A stretch of 64,000 bases of DNA from Noviherbaspirillum sp. Root189. Lineage in GTDB: Bacteria; Pseudomonadota; Gammaproteobacteria; Burkholderiales; Burkholderiaceae_D. Below are positions 63,923 through 64,000 of the stretch, in pieces. The notes under the pieces are model-generated. The model was not told the origin of the DNA. It did not search any database and was given only the letters and a program-made list of their open reading frames with translations. The position numbers and the translations under genes are program-made. Each line of letters starts with the position of its first letter. Positions within the stretch are counted from its first letter, which is position 1. The stretch lies in the NCBI RefSeq assembly GCF_001428545.1, contig NZ_LMHZ01000056.1, positions 62,001 through 126,000 on the forward strand, given 5' to 3'.

Positions 63923-63950
63923 ATCGCTCATAATTTGCGTTATGTAAAAT
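63923..63950 (+). other. attR: right dif-like Xer site of the provirus
   Basis: Read on the + strand: a XerC-side arm ATCGCTCATAA, a 6-bp centre TTTGCG and a XerD-type arm TTATGTAAAAT. The right arm matches the E. coli dif XerD arm at 10 of 11 positions. Joining the left arm of attL to the right arm of attR gives a reconstructed host dif; the other two halves give attP. Confidence 0.75.
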
Positions 63951-64000
63951 AGAGTCGGTGAGATTGAAATGATCCTGACTTCAGCACACCGGCCGTCGCA

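Larger units (their letters stand above)
52826..63939 (+). mobile_element. PM2-like (corticovirus-related) tailless provirus integrated at dif
   Basis: An 11.1-kb element between two direct dif-like repeats. It carries an XRE regulator, HUH Rep, packaging ATPase, PM2-P2-like capsid protein, a run of small membrane proteins, spike candidate, endolysin and basic peptide, all on the + strand apart from the regulator and the two rightmost genes. It has no integrase, terminase, portal or tail genes. The size is close to the roughly 10-kb genome of PM2. All key genes are intact, so it may be a functional virus. Confidence 0.85.

Noticed and set aside
52634-63950. Integrase gene for the provirus
   Set aside because: No frame shows tyrosine-recombinase (R..HxxR..Y) or serine-recombinase motifs, which is why host XerCD at dif is proposed.

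Overview
The window looks like a betaproteobacterial chromosome, most likely Burkholderiales and probably Oxalobacteraceae (the Herminiimonas / Noviherbaspirillum / Herbaspirillum neighbourhood). This is judged from protein style: class I PhaC and PhaR, a gcvH-gcvP-sdaA-gcvT-lipA cluster, a DUF1178 protein, and Mfd and IspDF of betaproteobacterial type. The genus is an inference; no rRNA or other marker fixes it.

Layout. 1-2.5 kb: the end of tRNA-Gly(GCC), tRNA-Cys(GCA) and tRNA-Leu(UAA), with a helical protein and a BON-domain lipoprotein. 3-10 kb: a glycine cleavage operon with a serine deaminase inserted and lipA at its end, so glycine can be drained through serine to pyruvate. 10.2-22 kb: acyl-CoA catabolism (a two-subunit acyl-CoA dehydrogenase, two MaoC hydratases, a third dehydrogenase next to an APH-type kinase as in eukaryotic ACAD10/11, and an enoyl-CoA hydratase), two GSTs, an aminotransferase and a PIN protein. 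22-38.6 kb: housekeeping genes (yaaA, bamD, rluD, pgeF, phaC, phaR, rimO, metC, serB, mfd, ispD, ispF). 38.7-44.2 kb: a small catabolic locus (FAD monooxygenase, DUF3237, MarR regulator, ABC binding protein) that carries the same 11-bp palindrome in two promoters, flanked by two paralogous CxxCxGxG zinc-ribbon proteins.

43.8-51.3 kb is accessory or eroded DNA: GNAT and MscS remnants, a LexA box, a small regulator with a candidate operator, and a phage-type recombination module (Sak4-like ATPase, Gp157-like protein, SSB, RecD2-like helicase) with no integrase and no structural genes. A chromosomal-looking predicted aminopeptidase (51.5-52.6 kb) separates it from the next element.

52.8-63.95 kb is the main discovery: an 11.1-kb provirus bounded by two dif-like Xer sites, with no recombinase of its own. 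It encodes a small XRE regulator, an HUH (gpA/P12-type) replication protein, an A32-type packaging ATPase, a 262-aa capsid protein resembling P2 of corticovirus PM2 (double jelly roll), at least eight short proteins with one hydrophobic segment each (as expected for an internal-membrane virion), a glycine-rich spike candidate, a lambda R-like GH104 endolysin with an N-terminal membrane segment, and a 33-aa Lys/Arg peptide. There are no terminase, portal or tail genes. I read it as a complete PM2-like tailless membrane-containing provirus that uses host XerCD at dif.
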